Shown here in pieces: positions 12,001-22,767 of a stretch of DNA of 64,000 bases (position 1 is the first letter of the stretch; every line of letters starts with the position of its first letter). The DNA is from Castor canadensis. Lineage: Eukaryota > Chordata > Mammalia > Rodentia > Castoridae. Made by a program: the position numbers and the translations under genes. Where the stretch lies: contig NC_133401.1 of NCBI RefSeq assembly GCF_047511655.1, forward strand, positions 11,192,001 through 11,256,000, in the 5' to 3' direction. The notes beneath the pieces were generated by a model. It searched no databases and had not been told where the DNA came from. It saw only the letters and a program-made list of their open reading frames with translations.

Positions 12001-12821
12001 CAGGAACTTTGTAATTTCCTCTTTTATTTCTTTGATGATCCATTCTTCATTAAGTAATGAGTTATTCTGTTTCCAGCTGTTTGCATGTTTTTTGTCTTTA
12101 CTTTTGTTGTTGAGTTCTACTTTTACTGCATTGTGATCAGATAGTATGCACGGTATTATTTCTATTTTCTTATATTTGCTGAGGCTTGCTTTGTGCCCTA
12201 GGATATGATCTATTTTGGAGAAGGTTCCATGGGCTGCTGAGAAGAATGTATATTTTGTAGAGGTTGGATGAAATGTTCTGTAGACATCTACTAGGTCAAT
12301 TTGATCTATTGCATATTTTAGATCTTGGATTTCTTTATTGATTTTTTGTTTGGATGACCTGTCTATTGATGATAATGGGGTGTTAAAGTCTCCCACAACC
12401 ACTGTGTTGGCATTTATATATGCTTTTAGGTCTTTCAGGGTATGTTTGATGAAATTGGGTGCTTTGACATTGGGTGCATACAGATTGATGATTATTTTTC
12501 CTTTTGGTCTATTTCCCCTTTTATTAGTATGGAATGTCCTTCTTTATCTTGTTTCATCAATGTAGGTTTGAAGTCTACTTTGTCAGAGATAAGTATTGCT
12601 ACTCCTGCCTGTTTTCGGGGGCCATTGGCTTGGTAAATCTTCTTCCAGCCTTTCATCCTAAGCATATGCTTATTTCTGTCGGTGAGATGAATCTCCTGTA
12701 AGCAACAAATTGTTGGATCTTCCTTTTTAATCCATTTTGTCAAATGGTGCCTTTTGATGGGTGAATTAAGTCCGTTAACCTTAAGCATTAGTACTGATAG
12801 GTATGTGGTGATTCCTGCCAT
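9006..12821 (-). pseudogene. L1 ORF2 (endonuclease-reverse transcriptase), inactive
   Basis: In sense order this shows the endonuclease (from MAGITTYLS at 12821; QEIHLTD near 12700; SDHNAVKVE near 12100), reverse transcriptase (GTRQGCPLS and [11 protein letters not shown] near 10700) and the C-terminal region with a zinc-knuckle-like [18 protein letters not shown]. The longest intact segment is about 500 codons (10156-11679). The frame is broken in at least three places: near 12.45 kb, 11.68-11.80 kb and 9.91-10.16 kb. ORF2p makes target-primed reverse transcription possible in live copies; this copy cannot encode a full protein. Confidence 0.92.
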
Positions 12822-12871
12822 TTAGTTGTCTTAGTTGTTTGAAGGTTTGATTGTGTGTACCTAAGTTGATG

Positions 12872-13332
12872 TTACTCTCTACTGTCTTGCTTTTTCTTAT
12901 CCTGTGGTTTGGTGCTGCCTGCCTTTTCATGGTTAAGTTGGGTGTCATTTTCTGTGTGCAGAATCCCTTGCAGAATCTTTTGTAGTGGTGGCTTTGTGGT
13001 CACATATTGTTTTAGTTTCTGCTTATCATGGAAGACTTTTATTGCTCCATCTATTTTGAATGATAGTTTTGCTGGGTAGAGTATCCTGGAGTTGAAGTTA
13101 TTTTCATTCAATGCCTGGAAGATCTCACCCCACGCTCTTTTTGCTTTTAATGTTTCTGTTGAGAAGTCTGCTGTGATTTTGATGGGTTTACCTTTGTATG
13201 TTACTTGCTTTTCTCTCTTACAGCCTTCAATATTCTTTCCTTAGTTTCTGAACTTGTTGTTTTAATGTCGTGGAGTAGTTCTATTTTGATCTGGTCTGTT
13301 TGGTGTCCTGGAGGCCTCTTGCATCTGTATGA
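12872..13332 (-). pseudogene. L1 ORF1 C-terminal part, truncated
   Basis: RILYPAKLSF and KQKLKQYVTTKPPLQKIL are typical of the ORF1p C-terminal RNA-binding domain. The 5' truncation falls within ORF1 at 13332, so the coiled-coil and start are missing. It lies about 50 bases upstream of the ORF2 start, the usual L1 spacing. Confidence 0.85.
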
Positions 13333-13413
13333 GAATGAGCTCACAGTGCTCCTCTCCTAGGCCCCCATGCACATGCCCCACCTTTGTTGACTTCTCTTAT
13401 TTGACTGGATTTT
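13333..13413. repeat. right copy of 81-bp target-site duplication
   Basis: Partner of 8242-8322, abutting the 5' truncation point of the L1 exactly. Confidence 0.85.
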
Positions 13414-15339
13414 GTTACTACCATCTGGCAATTATAGTGAGGCCAACATGCAGAGGTCACCTTGGCTCCCCAAACCAAATTAGCCAACAGAGCAGGTGAA
13501 AAAGCAATTACAGTAGCCCATAGGAAATCACAATGGACTGCAACTAACACAGAAAAAACAATTATCATAAGCAATACACTTTAAGCACATCAAAATGAAT
13601 ATTTCCACATGTCAAAATGGTTCCAGATTCACAAAGCAACCAAACTAAACAGAAAACACATTTAGTTTTCAAAATGACACTGTGTGCATCTTGCCTTATG
13701 TTGGATCCTTGCCTCTTTTCTTAAAATTCTGTGGCATTTTGATTTTTTAAAAAGAGGATTAAAAATTTTTAATTTTTTTCACCTGCTTGTGTTGCTTCAC
13801 GTGGCTTTTGCATCTGACTTTGGTTTGTTTGTTTCTGGTCTTTCCTCACTCTGTGCCTTCTGCTCCTTTCACCTTCTATAATTTATCTTGGCCTTTACTT
13901 CTCATCCATTGAGTTTACACTTCACATTAATTCAGCCTGTCTTTGATTCTACTCACTTATGGGGCTTCTCTTCACATTTTCAACCTCTCTCCTCATAGTC
14001 TCCCTTTCACTTCAAATAATTTAGTGCTGTTCTTTTAAAATTTACACCCAACCTAATGATATCCGTATTAATACATCTGCTCTTTTTCCCCATTTTCTTT
14101 TTTGTTTTACTCTGACTGTGCTTTCTTAGACACAACATAAAATAAAAGTCTTTCATAATTTTGATTGTTACAACTTCTGTCATGTAATAATGCATCTGAT
14201 CTTCTTCTTTGGTGACTAAATCATTTTTCCTTTGCTTAGTTCCTGCTTGCATCTACATTTACTTGGGAGCTACCCCACCCTTCTGGCAGAATTAGTGTCC
14301 ACATGAATAATCATCACCTACACAGATCTGCTTGCAGAGATTTGGTTGTTTGTGAATTTTCAGGGCTGCTGCCATTACCCAGCCTGGCTAGGAAAGGGGC
14401 TTAGTGTTGCTTTCTTGTCATAAAGTACAGAGTCCCTATCACTGGTTGCTTATTGGGCAGGCTATAATGATTTGAATACAGCAATTATTGAAGGCCCACA
14501 ATGTGGTGCCGGGTACTTCAAGAGACGTTATGGAGTTTTTACCTTTTCCAGTATGAGAGATACTGAATGAAGCTATAAATTCTTCTAGTTAGTCCCCTTT
14601 CAGTATTTCCCTAGCTCATGCACAGCACCATCATCAATCTAGTTCCGTGCAATGTGCACCTTTCCTCACACCTCGCTCTGATCACGTTTTGTCTCTTCCT
14701 CTTCACCATCACCATCATGCACCAAACTAGACTAATGAACTAGCTTTTTAATAGATTGTCTCAGCTACAATTCTCCTCTTAATAATTCATTCTCTGTAGT
14801 TTAATCAGTTCTCTTTTTAAAGGCATAAATCCTATCAAATTTTCTTTGTCTATAAAATATACAAATACCTTTCCTCTCTTTTTAGAGCATGTATTGCTTG
14901 GCTTGGTGACATCACACTCAATTTTCTACCTTCTGTGCTGTCGCCTGATTTTCAGATTGCCTTCCAATAGACTTTTAGTTTAGTGCAGCACTTGCACAAT
15001 AGATAGAAGAAGGAAAGAGAAAGAGAAGAGCTGATTTCTCAGGCAGTTGTGAAAAAAATATGTGAGTCTTACCAGGCTGCAGAGATGAGATCTGGGCAGA
15101 TTTCAGAATCTCATAAAAGTTTAGAACAGACTGTCACACAGAGAATGGATGTAGTTTAAGAACTGGAAGTCCCCAAAGCAGTTTTAGGAACTTTCTCACA
15201 CTTGCGAGACAGGCTCTCTTTCACTTGAGTCCCAAACTATGAACATTAAACTTTTAAGACCAGCTCTCAGAAAGCTTATTGTCAAAGGCAGTAGTCTGAT
15301 ACTCAGACATTATAAGGACTCCTCAGTTCTCTGACCCTA
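13414..15339. other. unassigned sequence
   Basis: About 1.9 kb without a recognised gene or a clear repeat family. Short open frames (for example 13684-13881) have no recognisable content. Confidence 0.4.
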
Positions 15340-15547
15340 CCAAACTGAAGATTGGAACCAATCACTTTACTCTCTATAACTCTTTGGTTTTGTTTATGAT
15401 TTAAGTGATCTTAAAGGACCCCTGAAGGCCATGTGTTAAAGGCTTTAGTCTCCAGTCTGTTGGGAGGTGGTAGAACCTTCTGGGGGTGGGACCTAGTGGA
15501 AAGAACTAGAGAGTTCTTTCCACTTAGGAGAGTGTCCTTAGAGGGGT

Positions 15548-15610
<63 letters not shown>

Positions 15611-15815
15611 ATTTCCTGAATGCCATGAGATGAGTAGTTTTGCTCTACCTTCTGCTTCTACTATCTACTCCTGCTATGATGTTCTGCCTCACCAAAAAGC
15701 AACAGGGCCAAGCAAGCATGGACAGAAGCCACTGAAACTATGAGTCAAAACAAACTTTTCATCCTTTAAGTTGATTATCTCAGATATGCTATCACAATGA
15801 TAGTATGCTGAATGA
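15340..15815 (+). repeat. interspersed repeat of unresolved family, copy 1
   Basis: It shares a layout with 19032-19402: 'tgttgggaggtggtagaacc', a 'gtgggacctagtgga' step, a pyrimidine-rich middle, 'gagatgagtagttttgctc', a 'aagcaacagggccaa' step, then 'ataacaatgatagtatgctgaatgaca'. This is a dispersed mammalian element; I cannot name the family from sequence alone. A (CT)n(CA)n run has expanded inside it. Confidence 0.5.
15548..15609. repeat. (CT)n-(CA)n microsatellite
   Basis: A CT run of about 16 units, with one TTT break, passes into a CA run of about 12 units inside the surrounding interspersed repeat. Confidence 0.95.
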
Positions 15816-16011
15816 CAGTTTGGTTTCTGCTTATTCAACTTCTTACGGACTCTGTCTCATTTTCCTAGGCCATTTTAGCTTTTGTTTTTACTATCTTATC
15901 ATCCTCCCATGTTTCTTTGTCCAAATTCTTGAGAAAGAAAACCTGATTAGCCCATAATAACCTCATCTCTATTTGAGTAGATGTTCCCCACCCCCCCATA
16001 TCCTTTCTTCT

Positions 16012-16095
16012 CTTTTTGGTACTAGGTTCTGAGGTCAGGGCTTTGCATATACTATGTAAATACTCTACTACTGAACTACACCCACAGCACTGAAA
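16012..16095 (-). repeat. ID-type SINE, minus strand
   Basis: Antisense tRNA-like body: 'ggtactaggttctgaggtcagggctttgca', then 'ctctactactgaactacaccc'. Confidence 0.6.
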
Positions 16096-16245
16096 ATTAG
16101 TTTCTTTATCTGTAAAATGGGGATAAGTCTACCTACCTATCTTACACAGCTACTGTGAGAATTTGAATAGATAAAAGTTTATGGGGCAACTATTATAATG
16201 CCTGGTAAATAAGGCTCAACACATGTTAATCCTTCCTACTCTTTC
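16096..16245 (+). repeat. MIR-like SINE
   Basis: 'tttctttatctgtaaaatgg' and 'ctactgtgagaatttgaatagat' are MIR core words, followed by 'tgcctggtaaataaggctcaa'. Confidence 0.65.
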
Positions 16246-16315
16246 CCTCAAAGCCATGAATAGTGCTTACTCCTGGAATAGTGGCATTGCAAGTACTTAA
16301 AAACTATCTGTTGGG

Positions 16316-16403
16316 GCTGGGGGAATGGCTCAATTGGTAAAACACCTCCCTAGCAAGTGTGAGGCCCAGGACTGAAACTCCAGTAATGCCAAAAAGAAAA
16401 GAG
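16316..16403 (+). repeat. ID-type SINE
   Basis: 'ggggctgggggaatggctca' with 'agcaagtgtgaggccc' and an A/G-rich tail. It has the recognisable ID head and body. Confidence 0.75.
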
Positions 16404-16433
16404 AGAGAAAAATCTGCTCAATATGAACAAAAA

Positions 16434-16696
16434 TTATATATATATGTGTTTCTGTATATGTATAGATATATATGTGTATGTGTGTGTATATGTATATACA
16501 TATATATATATATGTATATTTGGAGATGGGGAAGAAACACATGCACATGCAAAGAGAAATAAAAATATATATACATATATATATATATATGTATAAAATA
16601 TATATATAAAAATATATATACATATATATATATACATATATATGTATATTTGGAGATGGGGAAGAAACACATGCACATGCAAAGAGAAATAAAAAT
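16434..16696. repeat. TA/TG-rich microsatellite with a duplicated 46-bp block
   Basis: A long (TA)n/(TG)n run is interrupted by the block 'ggagatggggaagaaacaca...aataaaaat', which occurs twice (about 16521-16566 and 16652-16697), 131 bases apart with no visible differences. Open frames here are artefacts. Confidence 0.9.
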
Positions 16697-16743
16697 CAAG
16701 AAATATTTACTTTATAACCACTTATTTAAAATTATGCATTCAG

Positions 16744-16978
16744 CCTAGGTGCCAGTGGCCCATGCCTATATCCTAGCTACCTGGGATGCTGAGATTAGGA
16801 AGACCTAATTTCAAGGCCAGCCTGGGTAAATAGTTCTTGAGACCCCATTTACCCCCACCCCCAAAAATAAACAAAAATAACTAGAGCAAATGGACTGGAG
16901 GTGTGGCTCAAGCAGTAGAGTGCCTGCTTTGCAAGCTGAAGCCCTGAGTTCAAATCCACCAAAAAAGATAAATAAATA
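16744..16978 (+). repeat. fused B1-ID SINE
   Basis: A B1-like left part ('catgcctatatcctagctacctgggatgctgag', split by mutations) is joined through an A/C-rich linker to an ID part ('ggactggaggtgtggctcaa', 'agttcaaatccacc') with an A-rich tail. Confidence 0.8.
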
Positions 16979-18309
16979 AATTAGGCATTCAGATAACTAA
17001 TGCAGTTGCAAAATAAAGGACATGAACAGTTGCTATTTTTGACTATTTTGTCTTTCTTCAAATCTCTGCTATTTATCAGGCTTTCAAACTAATGATGGTC
17101 TCAGCTCTCCATTTCTGGATTGCTTACCAAATTCCACAGAAACAATTATGTAAATCTTCCATAAACCTAACTGGAAGGGTCCTTTCTATGCTTTCCCTTT
17201 GTGCTTGCCTCTAGCCCACTCTGCCAGTCATTATAATGCTGGTTTTGACAAAAGCAAACACTAAATCTGAACTTGACTTTCACCATCATTTTATGGTGAG
17301 ATCACACAGATTTGCTGGTTGGAAAAAAACCAAGAAATGTTCTATCCATCTTTCAATCTATCAACCTACCTGTCTCTATTTACAATGTAAATTATTCATA
17401 GGCATTCTGGCTATGATCTTTCTCAAAAGTGAAACAAAACAAAAACAAATAAAAAATACCCCCAACTGTGTACCCCAAGACCAAACAGGAGGGAAATGTA
17501 GGGCTGCTTTCCTTAAGAAAAGAGTATGCAGAAGACTGCCCAAGTCTATGATATAATTATGGCATAAAGTCTGGCAGATAAATTCTAAGCTAAGATAGGA
17601 GACAGTCATCTTGAATATAGCTAATTATATAGTTTTATAGACAAACATTTTTATCTGCTTGTCTGAGCAAAGTGTATCTAAGATATCAGAATGCTGATGA
17701 GGACAGGTAAGAATCCTTCCATTATTTTCATCCTTTCAGAAGACAGGAAGAAGAAGCATCATATGTTCTTCTTTGCACATAGTCTAACTACCAGCCAGAT
17801 CAGTAAAAGTTAAAGAAGGAATATGTACCGTATGGGGATTTCTTTGCTTTGCTTCTGGGAATAGGCTGGGAGATAATAGGCTGAAAAAGAAATCCTATCC
17901 TTGAAATCATTAAACATTTTTATGTGAGAATCCTGCTGATGTTGAAGGGAAACCGAGTCAGGCAAGAAGCCAACAGAAAAGTTTCAAGGTTTACCTGCCA
18001 TATCTGAAATACTTATGCTTTTGTATCAGATAAAAGGACATTCAAATCCTCATGCTTGGCTCCAAAAAGGGCAGCATATAAAACACGTTTTGAGATCTTA
18101 AGAAGGTATTTTGGCCAATGTCAGCCTTTTAAAATCTTCCTCTTGCACATTAAAATTTTTGCATTGAGTTCCTAACAGGTGATACTAATTCATATATAAT
18201 TTGCTTAGTACTGGTTTGAGCCATGTCCCATTCATCCACTTTATTGACAAAAGAACTGTAGGATCTTAGCATTCTGCCAACTGTATTTTGGGAAATTGAT
18301 AAAAATATA
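16979..18309. other. unassigned sequence
   Basis: About 1.3 kb of AT-rich DNA within the WARS2 pseudogene intron. I see no conserved exon and no nameable repeat. Confidence 0.4.
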
Positions 18310-19470
18310 GGTAGTATCCCTTGTCCAACATTTCAATTTCTGTAGTTTTAGTTACCCAGGGTCAACTGTGGCCTGAAAATATTAAATGGAAAATTTCAGA
18401 AATAAACTGTAAGTTTAGTATGCATGCCATTCTAAATAGTGGGAACAGATCTCAACCCCCACCCCATTCTGTCCTGCTCAGAACATGAACCATCATCCCT
18501 TTGCCCAGCACATCTGTACTGCATGCACAGCAACCCATTATTGCTTAGCATCCATCTAAGTTATCTGATGACGGCTCCAGTGGCACAGTGCTGTGATCAG
18601 GTACTTCTTATTACTTACCAATGGCCCCAAAGCACAAGGGCAGTGACACTGGCCACTCAGACATTCCAAAGAGAAGTGCTCTTTAAATGATAAGGTGAAA
18701 GTTCTCAATTTTAAGGAATGGGAAAAAATTGCATGCTTAAGTTACTAAGATCCAATCTATTTGAGAAATTATAGAGAAGGAAAAAAGAAATTTGTGCTAG
18801 TTTTGCTTTCAAACTTCAAAAGTTACACCCTCAGTGTGACACCAAGGTAGGCATTGTATTATCTCCCATTATCACAAAAAGAAGGCTGAGTATAGGACAA
18901 TAAGATAAATTTAGAGAACCTACATTCACATCGCTTCTATTGTAGTGATGGTCTGTCTTACTGTTAGCTATTACTGTTGATTTCTTACTGTGCCTGTTTA
19001 TACATCAAACATTATCATAGGTATGCATGTGTTATGATTTAGATAAACATTCCCCAAACTTCCATGTTGAATAAAGTCTTGGTCTGCAGGGTGCTGCTAT
19101 TGAAAGTATTGTAGACCTCTATGAGAGAGGGGGACTTGAGGGAGGTCCTTAGGTCACTGGGGGATTACAGGATCCTCAACCTCTTCCTCTTCTGCTCTTT
19201 TGCCTTCTGTCCATGAGGTGAGCAGTTTGTTCCACCACCTACTCCCTGTCACAGCCATCGTGCATGCCCACCAAAGGCCCAAAGCAATGAGTCTGCCTCA
19301 TCTTGGATTGAAACCTCCAAAACTCTAAGCCCAAATAAAACTTTCCTCTTTATAAGTTAATTATTTCAGGCATTTCATTATAGTGATAGAAAGCTGACTG
19401 ACATAGTGTGTGTTGAAAAACATAGTGTATGTAGGGTTCTGCCTGTGGTTGCAGTCATCCATTCATTCTT
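18310..19470 (+). mobile_element. pogo/Tigger-type DNA transposon fossil
   Basis: The words 'gttacccagggtcaactgtggcc' (split by changes) and 'gaaaatattaaatggaaaat' match the head of a Tigger-like element. A decayed transposase start follows at about 18621: MAPK, H, K, with SD and PK nearby, then KVKVL-like and KEICASF-like remnants. The right part resumes after an inserted repeat at 19403 ('aaaacatagtgtatgtagggttc'). Class II cut-and-paste elements of this kind are long dead in mammals; stops and frameshifts are frequent here. Confidence 0.75.
19032..19402 (+). repeat. interspersed repeat of unresolved family, copy 2, nested in the Tigger fossil
   Basis: It has the same layout as 15340-15815 and interrupts the right arm of the Tigger fossil, so it inserted after that element. 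Confidence 0.5.
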
Positions 19471-19741
19471 GGTAAAGTTTACTCTTTTTCACATAGCTTT
19501 CCATCACTATAATGGTAGAAATATAGTCATGGAGGTTCTAATCTAAGACTAGGAAGACTCATTGCTTTGGGCCTCTCCTGGGCATGCTGGACAGCAGTAT
19601 CAGGAAGCATAAGATAAAGCAAGCTATTCACAGCACAGTGCTCAGAATTATTCTATTACAGCTCTTCAATTGTTAACAGAAACCCACTATGTTTGTGTAT
19701 TTTTATATCCTGGTTCTGAAAAAATCTCTCTTTGGTTCTAT

Positions 19742-19868
19742 AGAAAGGTAGGCTTACTGGTAGCAAGGGGTTGGGGGGGTAGGGGAGGGGACTGGGGGAA
19801 GGGGGGAGAAATGACCCAAACATTGTATGCACATATGAATAAAATGAAAAAAAAGAAAGGTAGGCTTA
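19742..19868 (+). mobile_element. 97-bp L1 3' end flanked by a 15-bp target-site duplication
   Basis: The insert is 19757-19853: only the G-rich tract, 'agaaatgacccaaacattg', 'tatgcacatatgaata' and an A-rich tail of the L1 3' UTR. The flanks are identical copies of AGAAAGGTAGGCTTA (19742-19756 and 19854-19868). This is an extremely 5'-truncated insertion. Confidence 0.9.
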
Positions 19869-21039
19869 GGAAAGAAAATTAGACACAAGATTGTAATCAT
19901 CAAAGACACAATTATTATTAATCATAACCAAGTAACATTTTCTAGTCATAGCACTGCCTAGCCTATATTTTTAACCTTCTAACAACCTTGTGAAGAATAA
20001 TTATTCCCATTTTACAAATGCAAAAATGAAAAGTCTTTACAGAATCTCTTCAAGTACATATACTACTTCACTAGGAAATGTATTATTAGATTTTTTTTTT
20101 TGGCTAATAGAAAAAAGTATTCTAGAATTCCTAAAAGTCTTATTACAAATAATAAATTTATCAACATTCCAGCATTTAAGTTAATACAACAAAGAGACAC
20201 ATGACCCTTACATATAAGTTTCAATCAGAATTAGGGCTAAGCTGTGTTTACTCATGGACATTCTCCATGTGTAGGGGTAAGCACCTGCTCTTCTGACTCA
20301 TTCAGAATGGCCCAAGTGCTCTGCAGTGCTGCAGAGATACAGAAAGTGTCAGCTCCATGCCATCAGATTCATGTGGGAAGAACTCCAGTTCCTCTAGGGA
20401 AGAATCACAGCACAGCCTTGGGAAAAAGGGGCAGGAATACATTCATGGAGTTTCTTTTTCCCTGGTAAAAAGGCTAAGGCTGCAAGTGCATGCTGTGAGG
20501 CTCTACTTCCAGAAAGCCAAATGTGGGCCAAGGGAGGCTGATGAGGGGGAGAGGGAAGAACAGGGAGAGATTAGCTCAGACATCTTGACCAGCAGAATAC
20601 AGAAAGTAGGGTAGCATTGCTTATTGAAAGTTTGACACCTGAAAATGGCAGTGATAGCTGATTGGATGGATCATGGATTTAAATTATGGGTTTAGAAAAA
20701 GTGAGGATGGTACTGTGTATCATGTTAAAAAGTTTGTCCTCAACCTGTAGGTCTAATACAGTAGCCACAGTGAAGTATTTAAATTAAAGTTAAATAAAAA
20801 TAAAAAATTCAGTTCTCTGAATACTAGCAAAATTTCAAGGGATTAATAGCCATATGTGGGTAGTGGCTCCTTATAAAAGGAGCACATGAAAAACATTTTC
20901 ATAACTACAAGTCCTATTGGACAGCATTGTCTTAGTCTAGATTATGTAGGATATCAGCATTTATTTATTTCATTTTTAACGTTTTCAAAATTGTATGTTG
21001 CATTTATTTATTACAATATTGACTTTTAATTTACAGAAA
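19869..21039. other. unassigned sequence
   Basis: About 1.2 kb without a recognised gene. Small frames around 20244-20614 have no identifiable domain. Confidence 0.4.
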
Positions 21040-21140
21040 ACTATGTAGGTTATTTTTTTAATTGTTCTACTAGGGTACATTGCAACATTTACCAGAGTTC
21101 TTACAATATATCATAGTTGAATTCACCGACTCTATCAGGG
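21040..21140 (-). mobile_element. L1 3'-end fragment, minus strand
   Basis: 'acaatatatcatagttgaattcacc' (in two parts) resembles the antisense of a mammalian L1 3' region. Short and diverged. Confidence 0.45.
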
Positions 21141-21187
21141 CATATCAGCATTTAAAACTCTGGAGTTTAATTGTTACTTAGGAAATA

Positions 21188-21355
21188 TATATGGCACAAT
21201 GGTTAAGAACATAGGCTCTGTACTTGAACATCTAAAATTTAATCAGGCATGCTACTAACCTGTTGGTGACTCAGTTTCTTCATCTCCAGAAAAGTGATGC
21301 TATGTAATAGTGCAAATTTTGTTGTCAGAATTAAAATATATAAAGGATTTTAGCT
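21188..21355 (+). repeat. MIR-like SINE
   Basis: 'acaatggttaagaacatagg', then 'tgctactaacctgttggtga' and 'agtttcttcatctcc' fit the MIR consensus order. Confidence 0.7.
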
Positions 21356-21357
21356 CT

Positions 21358-22395
21358 TAATAATGTCTCCAACAACAAATGTTGGCGAGGATGTGGAGAA
21401 AAGGGAATCCTCACACATTGCTGGTGTGAATGTAAATTAGTATAATCCCTATGGAAAACAGTATGGAAGCTCCTCAGAAAACTAAAAATAGAACTGCCAT
21501 ACAACCCAGCAATTCCACTCCTAGAGATGTACCTGAAGGAAGAGTCAGGTTACAACAAAGGTACCTGAACAGCCATGTTTACTGCAGCATTATTCACAAT
21601 AACTAAGCTATGGAAACAGTCAAGATGCCTGAGTACTAACGAATGGATTTTTTAAAACGTGGCATTTATATACAGTGGAATTCTATTCAGCCCAAAGAAA
21701 AATAAAATTTTGTCATTTTTAAGGAAATGGATGGAAGTGGAGAACACAGCCAGGCTCAGAAGGCCAAAGGCCACATGTTTTCTCTCATATGTGGAATATA
21801 GACCTAATAAAAATGTAGCAATATTACAGAAAACAGGTCATGAGAGGGGGAGGGTAAAAGAAAGATGTTAAGGTGAATATGGTTGATATGATTGATATGT
21901 TCTCTATATAAGAATGAATACAGAATTTTTAAACTGGTTGTTTAACCATAAGAAAGGGACTAAAGTAGAAAGAAGAACAATAGAGGAAATGAACCAAACC
22001 AGGCTATAATACTTATATACATGGAAGTGCCACAAGGAAATCTTGTAGCACTATGTAGCTCTATGTAACTATCTTAAACATGCAAAAATTGTCATTTCTT
22101 TTGCAAAATCAGAGAACAGGAGGGAGGAACAGGTCCTGCCTTGGGTTGGGGGTGTTGATACCAGTGCGAGGAGGTGGAGAAGGGGGCAAGAGGGTGAATA
22201 TGGTGCAAATAATGTGTACACATGAATGTAGACAGAAAAAAGATACCTGTTGAAACTATTTCTCAAATAGGGGTAGGGGAATAAAGGAGAATGATGGAGT
22301 TGGTGAATTTAAGTATGATATATTTGATAATATTGTAACAACCTTTGTAAATGTCAAAACGTACTCCTACCTAGCACAACAATAAAATAATAAAG
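21358..22395 (+). mobile_element. older L1 3' end, plus strand
   Basis: The ORF2 C-terminus ('gttggcgaggatgtggagaa', 'acaacccagcaattccact', 'ggaaatggatggaagtgga') is followed by a 3' UTR and an AATAAAATAATAAAGTAAAA tail. It is more diverged than the copies at 22.8 and 29.9 kb. Confidence 0.85.
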
Positions 22396-22570
22396 TAAAA
22401 TGTATTTCAAAATGAATTATAGACATGGAAAAATAGTATCAGTTTCTCATTGAAACATACATCTATCACTTAGTACCTAGGGAACAGACATAAAGTGATT
22501 CATGTGTTTGGTCCTTTTTCTACCCCTCTTCTCCATGAACCCAGCCTTTGTGGGATGGGTCAAAAACTCT

Positions 22571-22712
22571 TGGCTCAGTATTGTGGCTCATGCCTTAATC
22601 TCAATCCTCAGGAGGAAGAAGCAAGAGGATTGTGAGTTTGAGACCATGTGGGCTACATAGAGAGTTCAAGGCAGCCTGGGATATGTCGTAAGACTGTCTC
22701 AAAAGACAAATC
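22571..22712 (+). repeat. B1-type SINE
   Basis: A 7SL-derived layout: 'tgtggctcatgccttaatct', 'gaggattgtgagtttgagac', 'caaggcagcctgggatatg', then an A-rich end. Confidence 0.75.
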
Positions 22713-22767
22713 AAAAACTCTCTCATCATGAGTATGTGTGAGACTGGGGTTGGCCTCTCTCTCTAAC

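Larger units (their letters stand above)
8323..13332 (-). mobile_element. 5'-truncated L1 insertion with long TSD and 3' transduction
   Basis: A 5,010-base minus-strand L1 insertion. In the sense direction it starts within ORF1 (13332), runs through ORF1's C-terminal domain (to 12872) and ORF2 (12821 to about 9006), then a 3' UTR with a G-rich tract (8560-8630). It ends at an AATAAT/AAAAG tail near 8520. A further 190 bases of non-L1 sequence, ending in a short poly(A), follow before the target duplication. The duplication begins AAAATCC on the sense strand after AAC, a plausible L1 endonuclease site (consensus TT/AAAA). Near identity of the two duplication copies suggests a fairly recent insertion. 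Confidence 0.88.
4038..22767 (-). pseudogene. WARS2 pseudogene long intron, filled with repeats
   Basis: An 18.7-kb interval separates two phase-compatible WARS2 exons. It contains L1 fragments (5.2-8.0 kb), a 5-kb L1 insertion (8.3-13.3 kb), SINEs, a Tigger fossil and unassigned sequence. Nothing else coding was recognised. Confidence 0.75.

Noticed and set aside
16330..16699. Tyr/Ile-rich minus-strand frames of 82-97 codons
   Set aside because: Translation of a TA/TG microsatellite.
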